From: Cadophora sp. MPI-SDFR-AT-0126
Lineage: Eukaryota > Ascomycota > Leotiomycetes > Helotiales > Ploettnerulaceae
Direction of reading: 5' to 3'
Assembly: GCA_020747065.1 (NCBI GenBank)
Contig: JAGMVK010000010.1
Location: 1,860,001-1,924,000, forward strand
Length of the DNA: 64,000 bases
The notes below the pieces were generated by a model that was not told where the DNA came from, searched no databases, and saw nothing but the letters and a program-made list of their open reading frames with translations. Shown one piece after another: positions 1 to 12,067 of this stretch (position 1 is its first letter; each line of letters opens with the position of its first letter). The position numbers and the translations under genes are program-made.

Positions 1-3000
1 ACTGTCATTTACCTCATTTCCCTGTACATATTTGTCGGAGTTCTGGTTATGGGAGCTAGAAGAGTGGGATCGCAGTGGGTGACTTGGTACCACAAGATCA
101 ATGCCATCGACGACAAAAAGCTCAAAGAATGGTATATCAACGTCAAAGGTCAGGGAAACAAAGACGTATTCAGTGGAATGACAGATCCTGCTGCCCTGGT
201 CCTTGCAAGAGCTGCTCTGCTCCAGGATGTCAAGAAAGAACGATCGCGAAAGATTTGGACGCCCGCTACATCGGATCCCTTAGTCTCTCAGCTTGCTCAG
301 GGATGGGATGCTACCATATTTCTTCTAGAGTGGTATTGCCGTCTTCAGGGCTCCAAGCAACCAATCCCATACAGTTCCACGTGGAACGTTCAAGTCAAGG
401 TTGGTCTCGCGAGTCTGATCGAAGCTCAAAGAGGTATTCGTTTGCATAACGGCTTCGTTCTATGGCGCCAAGCTGGGGATGAGGTTGTCTGTGGTGTTTT
501 GTACTTCTTGATCGCACTCCTAGACCGCTGGGTAGAACTTCTCACGGGTGGTAATCTCCTTGGTCTCGGGGCAGGGGAATCTGATACAGTTCGCAAAGCC
601 ACCGGTCTCGGACTGGCATACTATCTGATCGGATCTGTTATCTTGGACTACAAGGCGTACGCATTGAACGGACTAATTGACGTCCCAAATCCGGAACCAA
701 TTCGTTCTGCTGACCACATACGAGATGCAGTTGTCAAAAACGCAAAGACCAGGCGGAAACTGTATTTTTCGACTTTTGGCAAGTTTCTTACTGTTCATGT
801 CTGGTCGTTGGCACTTACTACGACCGTTTTGTTTGTTCTGGATGGCAGCAAAGAAGGATTGTGGGTTTTCTTGGCATTTGTTGGCTCATACTCTGGACTG
901 CTACTCTACCAGGTAAGAATCTCACATGCAGAGAAAGTCTAATTCATGCTAATTAGGTGAAGTACAATAAGGTATTTTCTGGCTCCAGAACGATAAAGCC
1001 GCTACTCTTAGCTATCGGAGTCGCCCTTCCCCTGGGAATCGGCCTCAAACTACGTTGGCCCCACGAAGTATGGACCACAATTGTTCCGCTGGCGACAGCA
1101 ACATGGATTGCAGCCATCCTCTCCATACGGACTGCCAAAATCGGAATGCCACGAAAGCCAGCCAACAACGATCCAGGAAATCAAGGATTATTTCATGCCT
1201 ACTCAGGATTGGGAGAAGACCACCACTGGAGTCAAAGCGAGCTTGCAAACTTCTTCAACAGCATCTCAGCAACTACCCTCGGACTTACGACCAGCACAGA
1301 GGCGAACAGTCTTCTTGGGATTGAAGTTCGAGCCATCTTGATGTCATGCAGTCAGCAGCATCTATCACAGCCAGCTGCGAAAGCATTCCCAGACTCGTAC
1401 AGTCTGGTTGGAGAGATCAGCAAAAAGTGGAATGATGGCACTATCAAGCTTCAACTGGTATCGATGCAGCGTTATCTCCCTTCCAAGGCTAATATCAGAG
1501 CCATCAGCTGCTTCAGCAGTGATGGAAGTCTTCATATTCTAGTCAACCTTCCCGAGCAAGGAAGCTCCGCACGTCGACCATTTGGAAACAACAATTATCA
1601 ATTCATCGCTGAAATTATGCTTCACGCAGGTGCCGAATTCCTCATGGGGATGACCCATGACTGTAGCGTGCTTGCGGAATCGCTTCCAGCTTGTCGACAA
1701 GTCAGTGGGCACGAGAAGTACAAGGTCTCGGAAAGCGTCCGAAGAGAGATTGCTGCAGATGAATCCCCAGAGAATCGAGCCCTAGCAATCTCGAGCGCGA
1801 AGAAAGAATTGATTCAGCAATCGTGTTTCGGACTTGATTGCGATTTGATGTGGGACAAACTCCCAGGCGAAATCAGAGGCATACTGTTTCGTCGATGCTT
1901 GGGCGAGAGATACGATCTTACCTCGGCTAATTCCCAATGGCTCAAACGAGCTCTCTTAAAAGAGTCCAAAGTAGATCTCCAGACTTTCATTACCCAGTGC
2001 GATTTTGGCGTGCTGCTTGCAATGAATAAACTCAGATTCTTCAAGTCTCTAAAAGCGGAAGAGTCGCTCGAGAAGCTAGCGGGGCTGTCGCGGAGGAATA
2101 TGCAGTCTCCAAACAGCGACGATTTCCAGTTTGATTCCGAACTTAACTCGTACAAAAAGTATATCACGGACCCATTAGTGGGACTTTATCACGGAGTGGG
2201 AGTGGGGCTCAAGTTCTTCATCGTGTCCTTGGTGGCAGATCCAGAGTTTCACAGGGAACTGAGGTTTACACTTGCAGTGAGATCTCAACTCTTCTCGAAT
2301 GTGGCAACTTTCCTGCTCTCAACAGTGTGGATTATGGCAAAGAAGGCACAGAGTTTAATCCTTCCATGGTTTTTGGTAAGGCAGTGCATACCCCCTTTTA
2401 CTGGATCAGTCACTAATTTTTCTAGTTCCATAATCGTGAGAAAGCCCAAAAGACCTGGGACGGCACAAAAGGAACTGTCTACACGTTGAAGAAGAATCGG
2501 ATCGTCATTCAGAGTCTCGATGAGACGTCCACGTCATTTTTTCATATCCGCCCACAGAAAGATTTCAAGCTTTGCAAGTACGCAAAGCTTCTTGATAAAG
2601 AGCCTGAAGGGTCCATGGACCTGCAGGGAGTGAGCCATTTCTCGGCGGATATGCTCTTGCTTTCCCGGGAAGTTTACAGTAAATATGGGCTTAAGAACGA
2701 GTACCACTATGAGTACGCGAATAAGATTACGGGAGGTATGTTGAGAAAGAATCGCAACCCTCGAATTCCACTTTCTCGCACGTGCGTCACAGGAGAGGAC
2801 GAGTTCCAGACCGTGCACTTCAACAAGAAGGGCTTCATCGAGTCAGGAAGCTATGTGTTCAAAGACACGGAGAGTCTTGTGCGATTCAAGTACCATTACA
2901 GGAAGAATGCCCAATTCGATGATGAGCTTCTCAGAGCGGAATTCGTCTTTCCTCACGTCACTTGCAACATCAATTGGTGCGCTCCTCCAGCTCGCCATCC

Positions 3001-5960
3001 AGGCAAGATGGAGAGGTGGATCCCAAATTCTCGCGTTACAGAGGCTACATTTGTCCGTGGCGAAGACGTGTTCGAGAGTACCTGGTTCTATGATCATCAG
3101 CATCACCCAACTATCACAACTATGTTGAACGGCCAACGGTGCGACACGCCAGACTTGATACTCGAAGACTGGCTAGGCGTCTTGAAGAAGCCTACCAACT
3201 GCAACTTCAGGATGGACAACCCACTTCTCGACTTCCCATCCTTGAAGACAAATTTCTTCTCCCGACAACTGCGATTGAATGTCAAGCGGTCACCAATCTC
3301 GACATCTCGAGCTAGATCTCAACTTTGGAGAGCTTGGAAGAACGACAAATACTTCGATGGTGTGCTCACCCGATTTCTTGATGAGAGACTGCTCCGCGAA
3401 GAGCCTCTGCTGAAACCTTACTGGCAAAAACGAGATCGTGGTGCTTTGACTGGAGCCGAAGGCTACTTGATCATGCATACCGATGCCATCATGGCCAGTT
3501 CCGAGCTCTCCAACGACATCAGTTCTTGGACTCCTCTGGCAATCAAACTCGGAGATCTTCACGGCTTCGGCCAAGGAGGAGATGCCTTGATGTTTACCAG
3601 GAGTCAGACTTTGCAACCGGACACCAACGAGAATCTGCACGTCATGGCGGTCGATACTGGAACTTGGCCCAACGAAGGTGGCGGAGTTTCTGCTTGTCGT
3701 CGTGACATGGTCAACAATCTGAAGTCTATCAAGTGGCATATGGTGGTGGAGTCTGCTAACGATTTTGGTCTGGTATGTTTTACGTACAATAACAATAAGT
3801 TGGTTATGCTAATAGGATGCAGCCAAAGCATCAGATCGAGGAGAACGTTCAGTCTTTGAAGGTTGTCCCACTGTGGGGCTTAGATTTCTTGCATCCGGTG
3901 CATGGGTTCGTTGATTCTTCCCTGCCTAACTCACAATGCTAACAACTCAGTGTCTTCCACAACAAACTTGATAGTGAAATCAATCCAGTAGCCAGAAACG
4001 CCAAGTTTGAAGACATTCAGAAGATATTTATTCCAGCATTGACTGCACTCGTCAAAGCTGCTCGTGCCAAGACACTGTCTGCAAGCGATGTTCATCAAGC
4101 AACACGAGCACTTGTGGATCTCAACACTTATTTCGAGGGACCCCGCCATTGGGCATCCGTCTGGACGAGTGATGCAGTCAAGAACGCATGGAGAAATCTT
4201 TGGCTCTCAGAGACAATACCCAACACCAAACCTCCTTCAGAATGGTTTGAGACTGAACTGCCCACACTAGGTCATCTCGATGCAGCAATGGATTTATGGT
4301 TCAGATGTAAGTGACCCTGCCAGATAAGTTGGACAAAACTAATCCCAGCAGATCTCTTCATCTTCTCCATCCCAGTTCCAGAAGAAATCCCCGCAGTTTT
4401 CCAAGCATCTCATCACAGTGTTTCCGCCTCGTACGGTGTTGTTTGTAAGATGAAACGTAATTGCACGCTTCAAATCTGGGATCACGCAATCAGTTGGCGC
4501 GAGACTAACCTTTACTTGTCGTCCGCGCTATGTGTACTGCAACCTTTTGTGCGGAATTCTCTCCTGGGTTTGATGAGGGTCACGGCCCTTCTGGCACTAC
4601 ACCATGCTGATCAAATTCTTCCCTGTGCTGATTTCTTCAACATCGGGTGGGAGATCGAGGTGGGATCTCATTACGGAAATCTGGAACATCGCAAGAAATT
4701 CGCCCGCAAGATCGATCCGGTCGTCAACGGTATCCCAGATATGAAGGTCAGTCTTGTCACGTCGTCTGATGTTGATGCATACAGTACTAATGCCCTCCTA
4801 GAAATTCTCTCCCGTAGCAGATATCTCAACCGAAAAGCCAACAGTCACTATGCTTTCCCATGTCTGGTTCGCAAAGGATATCAAAACAGCCATCTTGGCT
4901 GCTAATGTGATTGTCAATGAGTGGGGTTTCAAGGATTATCAACTACACATTTATGGTGCCTTGGATAAGGACCCTGTGTACTCAGCAGAGTGTCAAGAGA
5001 TTCTGGCGTCGAAGTCGCTCGGTGGGAACCTGACACTCATGGGAACAGCAGACCCCAAAACTGTTCTCGCGACCTCGGTAGGTTACTACTTCACTAGATA
5101 ACGTGAAAAGTTACTAACAATTTTCAAAGTGGCTTTTCCTCAACAGCTCTGTCTCGGAAGGTCTTCCCTTGGCCTTGGGCGAGGCAGCGCTCACCGGAGT
5201 TCCAGTTGTTTGTACCGACGTGGGTGCCTCTCTGAGAGTCCTCACAGACAAAGACGACGGTTCGCGATTTAGCGAAGTCGTCGCTCCCAACGACGCCCAA
5301 TCGCTCGCCCGAGCACAAATCAATATTTTGGCAATGATAGGCGAGTGGGCCAAATACGCAGATGATAAACCTGGGGAGACAGCTCCTGTCCTGCCATTCA
5401 AGCCAGGTCCAGAAGACGTCGCTATTATTACAGCGCGCATGTATGAGAAGAAGGCGCAGAGACGAAAGCTCGGTCTCATGGCACGCAATATCGTCCAGAA
5501 AGCGTTCAGTGGTGAACGTTACCTCCGAGAGCATGAACAGATGCTGTGGATTGGAAAGTGCACATCCGTGCAGAAGAAAGGTGAAGATGTGGAAGAATTC
5601 AGCTCAGGACACCACGAGGTCTTCTCGCCAGCCACAACACTCATCGCTCCCACAGCCATGTGGTCTCGTACCCGGCCATCGTCTGGAAGAACATCCTTCT
5701 CTAGTGCTAACGACGACGACAACAACTCTATCCGAGAATCCGTCTGGGGTAATTCGCCCGCTTGGAACCCGCCAAGGAGTCCGACGTCGCCTCAGACGTC
5801 CCCGACGGTAGGCGGCTTGAGTCCGAATGGCTCGAGTGAGAATCTTCCGCTTTGGGCAAATCGCCCGAGGAGTATTAGTAGGGGTAGGAGTCCTAAGCCG
5901 TGGGCGAAAGAGCACTCTTACTCGAGGAGTAACTTGTCGACTGTTTCCACGTTTGTTTGA
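1..5960 (+). CDS. Large multipass membrane GT4 glycosyltransferase, PelF-like (5' end outside window)
   Basis: Partial: the frame is open from base 1. Exons 1-912, 957-2375, 2426-3772, 3823-3905, 3951-4306, 4352-4746, 4802-5077, 5130-5960 join in frame to 1872 residues plus stop. The first ~400 visible residues hold about six hydrophobic segments. Around residue 1190 is GTWPNEGGGVSACRRDM, like the EGxYPxxxGGVSxW start of the PelF/DUF3492 GT4 fold. The C-terminal Rossmann half shows VNGIPD, KDIKTAILAAN and, near residue 1606, SEGLPLALGEA, the E-x7-E nucleotide-sugar motif of GT4 enzymes. A Ser/Pro/Arg-rich tail ends the protein. By family knowledge (bacterial PelF; fungal Gtb3-type enzymes of galactosaminogalactan synthesis) it probably polymerises an extracellular or wall polysaccharide using a UDP-sugar at the plasma membrane. 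The sugar cannot be read from sequence. GT4 assignment is firm; the pathway is inference. Confidence 0.88.
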
Positions 5961-6080
5961 CGTTCGATTTTTATTATGATGTAGAAAATTAGAGATAGAA
6001 GAGCGATCGATAATGTTAATGAGCATCTGAAGATAATATTTTCCCTGGCCTTCATGTCTCAAAAGTGAAGAATGTTTGTT

Positions 6081-7716
6081 TCAGTCAGCATCTCTGCAGA
6101 CCTCACCCCAAAGCCGCCGACCCAAATCATCATGCATCGCGTCTATCCACCAATACTGGAACAATATCTCTCTCAACCCATGCCAAGCTTCTATTCCCGC
6201 CAGCATCATATAATTCCGCAGCTTCTCCATGAAATACTCTTTGCCATCTCCTTCGGCGACGATTGCCGCGATGGCCGAGACCCAAATCAACAACCTGACA
6301 TTTGGAATTTTCAAAGCGAGCATCGATACTTGCAGACGAGAAAGCGGAATAGAAAGGTCGACGGCTCGGACTGGCATCTTAGGGAGAAGAGTCTGGATGT
6401 AAATTATCGCACCGTCACGCAGATAAGTGCGAATGTTCAAGTCATCGTTAGTCATGCCCTCGTTGGCCTGGAATAAGAGTCGATAGCGAATAAGAGCCAT
6501 AGAAGGCTCATCCATCCTCAACGATGTCTCATCTATTTGCGCGACCCTTGTAACCTCTTCTATGTCGCCAAAAAGACTGAGCAGTTCTCCCCTCAAGATA
6601 CCTCTCTGGACGAATTCGACGAAACCGTATGGAAGATGAGGGGCGGTGTCCGATGATATGTGAGAGGCATCGCCAATAGAAGGGAATCGAGGAACAGAGC
6701 CTGTCTCGATACAGCCTAGAAGCTCGGCTCTAGCAGTGCGAGTCAGCACATTGGATGGACATACGTTGTTCATTCTCCAGCCTCCGGCGGCACTTACTCC
6801 AAAATCTTGCTCCTCACCAGAACAGGTATCATCATCATCTCACCTCTCATCTCAACCATCTTCTTCACTCCATTCATGTGAACGCCCCATGTAGCGTAGT
6901 TCCTCTGCGTGTACTTGATATCTAAGATTAGTGATAAGAATTCAAGGGGCGTCCTTTACTCACCTCAGCTTTAGCCAAGAACAAAACCGTCGCGATGGTG
7001 GCATCCGAGATATCACCATTACTTAGTCTGCCGTTAACCAGACTGACCGCTTCGAACATGTGCTTGCTCTGCGAAAATTCATCGCTGTCGCCCGTAAGGA
7101 TTCGAACCCAGATCGTGGAGGCGCAGAGTACAGCATGGAAAAGCGCGGCATCGGTCATGACCATGGGAAACCACGCTGACTCTGCGGGATTGGTGGGTAG
7201 TTTTGGATTTGTTATATGCGTTATTAAGGTCGTGTCTGACGGTTACAAGTGAGTTAGGATCAATGTTATGCTGCATTGAAGAGGTGAGGGTCACGTACAT
7301 TGATGTAGAAGCTTCCTCATGTATGGCCGCAGTGGTACTGGGAAATCAAGGAAAGGTATACCATTGGCTGCCGGCAGTGGAGGTATCTGGGTTGATTGCG
7401 GATCATGGATGCCAAAAATTGACTGCCCTTGGTTTGTCTGTGTTGCGGCGGTCCTCGCTTTCATTCTCTGTTTATTTCGAACATCTTGCATGACGTGTGT
7501 CCGGATCAGCTGGCGTGTTCCCTCACTCTCTACACCTGGATTTGCAACATTGATAAACTCAAAATGGCTTGCTCTAACTCCCATAGGCTTGTCTTTGATG
7601 GACACATGTTTCCGGGGTGGCCGTGACTTGGTCGAGAACACAACGATCATGGGCCGATCGTGGATATCTCGTAATCTGCCTGTCTCGTCTTCAACGATAT
7701 CAAGTGGAGATTCCAT
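6081..7716 (-). CDS. Fungal-specific regulator of the DUF3468 (Fungal_trans_2 / 'tachykinin family') type
   Basis: Four exons on the minus strand (7716-7299, 7235-6964, 6913-6798, 6729-6081) give 484 residues. The N-terminus has the block HFEFINVANPG followed by LIRTHVMQDVRNKQR, typical of these proteins. Exon 2 carries WFPMVMTDAALFHAVLCAS, and exon 3 NYATWGVHMNGVKKMVEMRG, the diagnostic core of the DUF3468 domain; the rest is helical. There is no Zn2Cys6 cluster, as is common for this subfamily, so direct DNA binding is unproven. The long C-terminal helices resemble the middle homology region of fungal transcription factors. It is transcribed divergently from the short-chain dehydrogenase at 8155, with 438 bp between the two start codons, so co-regulation is possible. 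Exon junctions keep frame, and introns are 63, 50 and 68 bp. Confidence 0.85.
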
Positions 7717-8154
7717 TGTTCACATTGTCGAGATAGGAAAGAAGAAGTTTGTTTGAGAAGTTTGGAGTGTCGTTGACCTTTACCCGATTCATTCCCGGGA
7801 TATTTTGATGGGCTTCGCTTCCTGGCTGGGTTCAGTCTCCCTCAAAAGCCTTCGCTTAATGTGGCTAGGTCTGACATGATCCACTTCCCTAATCTGGGAA
7901 GGCGTATCTCTTTATATTTACATCTGCTTGTGTGGTCTCAAGACCTTGATACTGTACATCTTGCAGTCCAAAATAAGTTAGAATGCTAACATGATCATAA
8001 ACTCGAAAAGGATTAAGCACGGAGTGTGCATCGTCCGATGCTCCGTGAGTGCTGGCTTAAATCCGTCTAGTAAGACGTTAAGAATGCAAGATAAGTACTT
8101 CGTTCTGCCTGAGAGTTCAGTGACCACCATTCTTCACTACATTTCGACCCAACC
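7717..8154. promoter_or_regulatory. Divergent intergenic region between the DUF3468 gene and the SDR gene
   Basis: The 438 bp between the two start codons must hold both promoters. It contains a short AT-rich segment (TCTTTATATTTACATC, about 7907-7922) that could serve as a TATA-like element for the dehydrogenase. No palindrome or conserved operator stands out by eye. Confidence 0.4.
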
Positions 8155-9122
8155 ATGGCTTCTTTCAACCCAGCAACAGATATTCCAGATCTCTCAGGAA
8201 AAGTAATTCTCATCACCGGAGGTTTGTTGCCCATTCCTGTGCACCCTTGAATTCTAATGACCTTTCAGGGAATGTTGGTCTTGGGAAAGAATCAGCTCTC
8301 CAACTGTCAAAAGACAACCCTGCTAAAATCATTATCGGCTCTCGGAACACCGCCAAAGGCCTCGCAGCCATTTCCTCCATCGCCGCTATTATTCCCCAGG
8401 CAAAACTCGAACTCATTGAAATAGACCTAGCATCACTCTCTTCTGTCCACAATGCAGCAAGATCACTCCTCTCTACGAACACTCGTCTAGACATCCTCAT
8501 GAACAATGCAGGAATTATGGCGGTTCCACCAGGCTTGACGGCGGAGGGCTACGAAATCCAATTCGGCACCAACCACCTCGGACACGCCTTACTCACCAAG
8601 CTCCTCCTACCACTTCTCCTTGCAACAGCAGAGAAGCCCGGCTCAGACGTCCGTATTATCAACCTAACATCCGATTCTCACAGACGCGCACCCGTCCATG
8701 GCATCCAATTCGACAATCTCCGCACTGCAGATCAACCAGGCACTGCCATGACACGATACGGACAGTCCAAGCTCGCTAACATTCTATACACAACGGAACT
8801 GGCGAGGAGATACCCAACGATCAAGGTTGTGGCCGTACATCCCGGTGTTGTGAAAACGGATCTGCAGGTCACGATGCGCAAGAGCTTTCTCCTGGCTAAA
8901 CTCCTGGCGCCGGTCTATACATATTTTACTGGTGTGGAAGTTGAAGAGGGAGCTCTCAATCAGTTGTGGGCTGCCACTGCGAAGGGGGTGGAGAGTGGGA
9001 AGTTGTATTATCCTATTGGACTGGAAGTTGAGGGGAGTTTGTTGGCGAGAGATGAGGAGTTGGCGGGGAAGTTGTGGGAGTGGACTGCGACGGAGTTGAG
9101 TGACGATAAGTATAAGCTATGA
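8155..9122 (+). CDS. Short-chain dehydrogenase/reductase (retinol-dehydrogenase-like classical SDR)
   Basis: Two exons (8155-8221 and 8269-9122) encode 306 residues. The start at 8155 sits in an ACCATGG context and puts the nucleotide-binding loop at the right distance from the N-terminus. Visible motifs are the cofactor loop TGGNVGLG (residues 21-28, interrupted by the intron), NNAG (101-104), the catalytic-Ser region NLTSDSH, and YGQSK with Y186 and K190. PG near VHPGVVKTDL follows. These define a complete classical SDR using NAD(P)H; an Arg soon after the second beta strand (GSRNTAKG) favours NADPH. The substrate is unknown: relatives reduce retinal-like, steroid or polyketide carbonyls. 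The protein looks cytosolic or peripheral to lipid membranes, with no signal peptide. It shares an upstream region with the divergent DUF3468 gene. Confidence 0.93.
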
Positions 9123-9799
9123 AGATTAAGTACTGTTCGGAAGCCCAAAGTTCCTTTTTAAATTGATTCAGCATCATAATAGAGGATATACTTGTAACCT
9201 TTTTGGGTTGTTTTTGTTGGAATTCGGCTAAGGTCTTGGACAATCGACGGCGACTTCACTTGCGGAAAGCTTTGTTAATTTAAATGTCTCTGACTTTACT
9301 ATATCGAATTGAAAGGGATGTTTTTGTACGTTTTGATATCGATGACCATCTCCTTTGGGCAATCTGTTATTTCTATTTCCCTTTACGCGAAGCTGGGTTT
9401 GTTGACTCGCTTAACTCTTTTTTCTGAAACGAACCCCTCAAGCGACCCGGGCTCGACAAATCCGCCCGCTTAGATCTCTACGATCTCCGTTTCAAATGCA
9501 ACGTCAAAATGCTTATTTTCATCCAAAACTCCATACGTGTCTTTCCCACATACAAATCTGATACCCCGCTTGGACAGCCAGTTGCTGATATTTCTCAGCG
9601 GGTGAACCGGGATAAAGCTTCCATACGCTAGCCAGCACAGCTTACATCACTTATCTGTAACGCGTGGGAAACGCGGTGAAAGTAAGTATCTTCGAAATGC
9701 TTTCTCTGCCAGATCTCTTCCATCTTCTGATTTAAGTGACTATTCTGATAAGACAAGAAGTACAAGATACTTGCCGAACTTTGACGACATCTTCTCAAA
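9123..9799. other. Intergenic region, SDR 3' end to ZZ-finger gene
   Basis: 677 bp without a credible gene. It holds the SDR 3' untranslated region and the promoter of the next gene. All open frames here are short and carry no recognisable motif. Confidence 0.6.
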
Positions 9800-11502
9800 A
9801 TGGCGGACAGCCCAGAAGCCAAAGAACTTTACACCTGTAGCACCTGCAACCTCTCAATCCCCTCTCATCTCGCCCGCGTAACTTGCCACAGCTGTCCGAA
9901 CCACCACCTCTGTGCCAACTGCCACGTCATCAAGTCTTTCACCAGACCACACACCGACTCGCACTCGACGATGGTCTTCAAGCAGTCCGGCGTTGTGGTT
10001 CCTCTGCCGCCAGGGTTTGCGCCGAGACCACCGCCTGCGTTACCGCCACGGCCGGCGTCGACTGTTGTCGAAGATGGTAAGGTGAGACAAGATGGAGGTG
10101 TGAAAGGGAAAGCGAAGGGAGGTGATCAGCTGGGTGGGGCGAATTGGGGTGCGCTTTGGAATATTGTGAAAGCGCCATTGGAGAAAAAAGGGAAGGGATC
10201 TAGGAAGGCCAATGTCAATACCGAGGAGAAAGAGAAAGGTGAGGGAATGGAAGCCAAAGATGTGACAGAAAATCCAGAGTCAGCGACTGGTGGAGACAGG
10301 GACTATCTTCCTTTGGACGATGCTGCACTTCCACCTTCGCCGCCAAAATCCATTAGAAGAGACGTCGAGAGAGTGGACAGCTCAGCGGCTAGAACACCTT
10401 GTTACCCCCAGCCAAATCGATGGGAAGCGTTGTTCGAAGAAGACTCAACGCCCACTCCGACTTTCATAACGCTGATGAGTACAATTTTCTCCCATCTGGA
10501 TCCAGAACACACGGGATTCTTGAGCCCAGAGACATATTCTGGGTTTCTCGAAACACAGGGCTGCGTGGAGTCAAATGTTTGTAAGTGACCCTTCTGAAGT
10601 AGGCTCTTACTTTGTGACAAGGAAAATGACTGACATCGTTCCTTGAAGGGAAGCAAGCTCTCGACGGAGAAGAAGGCGAACACAGCAAAGAAGTAGCCGA
10701 TCTCGAGTTGAGCCTCTATTTCAGCGACCTCCTAATTTCCCACACTCTCAGTATACGAGCTCGCGACCCAGCAGCCGATCTTTCAGACGAAGAACCACAA
10801 TCCGCGGTCGAGGGCAAGATTAGAAATTCTATGCGGTTCAATGCGAACATGCCGATGATTTCAAGACAGGGCTTCATCGATGTGTGCGCCATTGAGTACT
10901 CGAGAGATCCAGATAGTGCACATGTATGGCTAAATAAGGCGGTCAGAGACTATGGCATCCGGAAGGAGTTGGGGGAGATGCCGAGGGGGGTTCTGCCGGA
11001 GAAGTCGATTCCGAAATTGTTGAGGAGAGATACCGAGACGCCGCGAGCTGAGCCTTTGGATACTGTGAGCAAGATCAAGAGCAGCAAGTCCAGGGATGAG
11101 AAGATGGGAGATGTGGAGGGCACACCAATCGCTGATTCGACTCCAACATCGAGGATATTTGAACCAAAGGAAGATCAGGGCGACCAGCCAGAGCGCAGCC
11201 AAAAGCAGCCAAACTCTCACATCTCACGCGTCCCTGAACCCCTCGAAGTAGGAAAGCCTGTCTCGCCGATCACTATCGGATCTCCAGCATTACCGATTCA
11301 TCTCAAAGGAGGTGAGCACAAAATTGATGCTCTTACAAAAAGGCAAGGATTTGAGCCAGGTGAAGAAGAGGAGATCAAGCAGCAGACCGGTACGGAAATG
11401 GCGACTGGAGGACCTGTGAAAGATTCGGTAGCAGATATGAAGCACGCAGAGGGAAAGGAGAAAGCGAGTTCGGTACATGTCGAGCCAGGGATTGTTGCTT
11501 GA
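9800..11502 (+). CDS. ZZ-type zinc finger protein with DUF7514-like domain
   Basis: Exons 9800-10580 and 10649-11502 give 544 residues. Residues 10-60 hold paired CxxC motifs (CSTC, CHSC, CANC) and a terminal HTDSH, the two-zinc ZZ fold used for protein or histone-tail contacts. A Lys/Glu-rich linker follows. Around residues 205-290 the block NRWEALFEEDSTPTPTF, then HLDPEHTGFLSPETYSGFL, matches the arrangement of the fungal DUF7514 domain; the intron splits the Trp codon of this domain. The last 170 residues are Lys/Glu/Pro-rich and probably disordered. No signal peptide or membrane segment is seen. The molecular role of this fungal family is not established; a scaffold or chromatin-associated adaptor is only a guess. 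Confidence 0.85.
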
Positions 11503-12067
11503 AGCTCCGCCATCGAGGATATAAATTTCCTCCTCCGAAGACTAGGGCGAGGGTCACAACACATAGATTGTTGTTGATAGCTGCTCTCGTGGCATTTCGA
11601 GAGCCGGAGCAATAATAACATAAGCGTAGTGCAACTTTAGCAAGAATACTGCGTCCTAACGGAACAACTTTCTATAGACGAGAGGTACCTAGCATGAAAA
11701 CGATCCGATCAAGTCACTTGACTGAATCCAGCGAACCTTGCTTGCCCTGGATGAAACAAGCGTTCTGCGAGGGGAACAGAAATAAGTAGATGGAGTATAT
11801 GTAGTATAGTGACTAGATGTGAGAGTGCGGCGGGCCAGTATTCATCGTTTTTGAACGAGGAGGAAGGACTCAACAGGAGGAGGTTCAGTAGACATCGACT
11901 CGACTCAGGGGACTCGAGACGCGGCCGCTAGCGCCATCATCCCACCAAACCTGCCCCGCCATCTTTTCCCCTCTCGATCTCGAGTACAAGCTTGACTCCT
12001 TCAAACCATACAACACCACATCAAAACGCCTCACTCAAATCCACATCCAATACCAATCATATACACA
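11503..12067. other. Intergenic region upstream of TMA22
   Basis: 565 bp without a gene. The last ~150 bp are pyrimidine-rich (many CT and CCAT runs), typical of a fungal core promoter for a translation-related gene. No other signal recognised. Confidence 0.55.

Noticed and set aside
7085..7110. GGATTCGAACCCA, resembling a tRNA B box
   Set aside because: It lies inside exon 2 of the DUF3468 gene and no A box or cloverleaf could be built around it.
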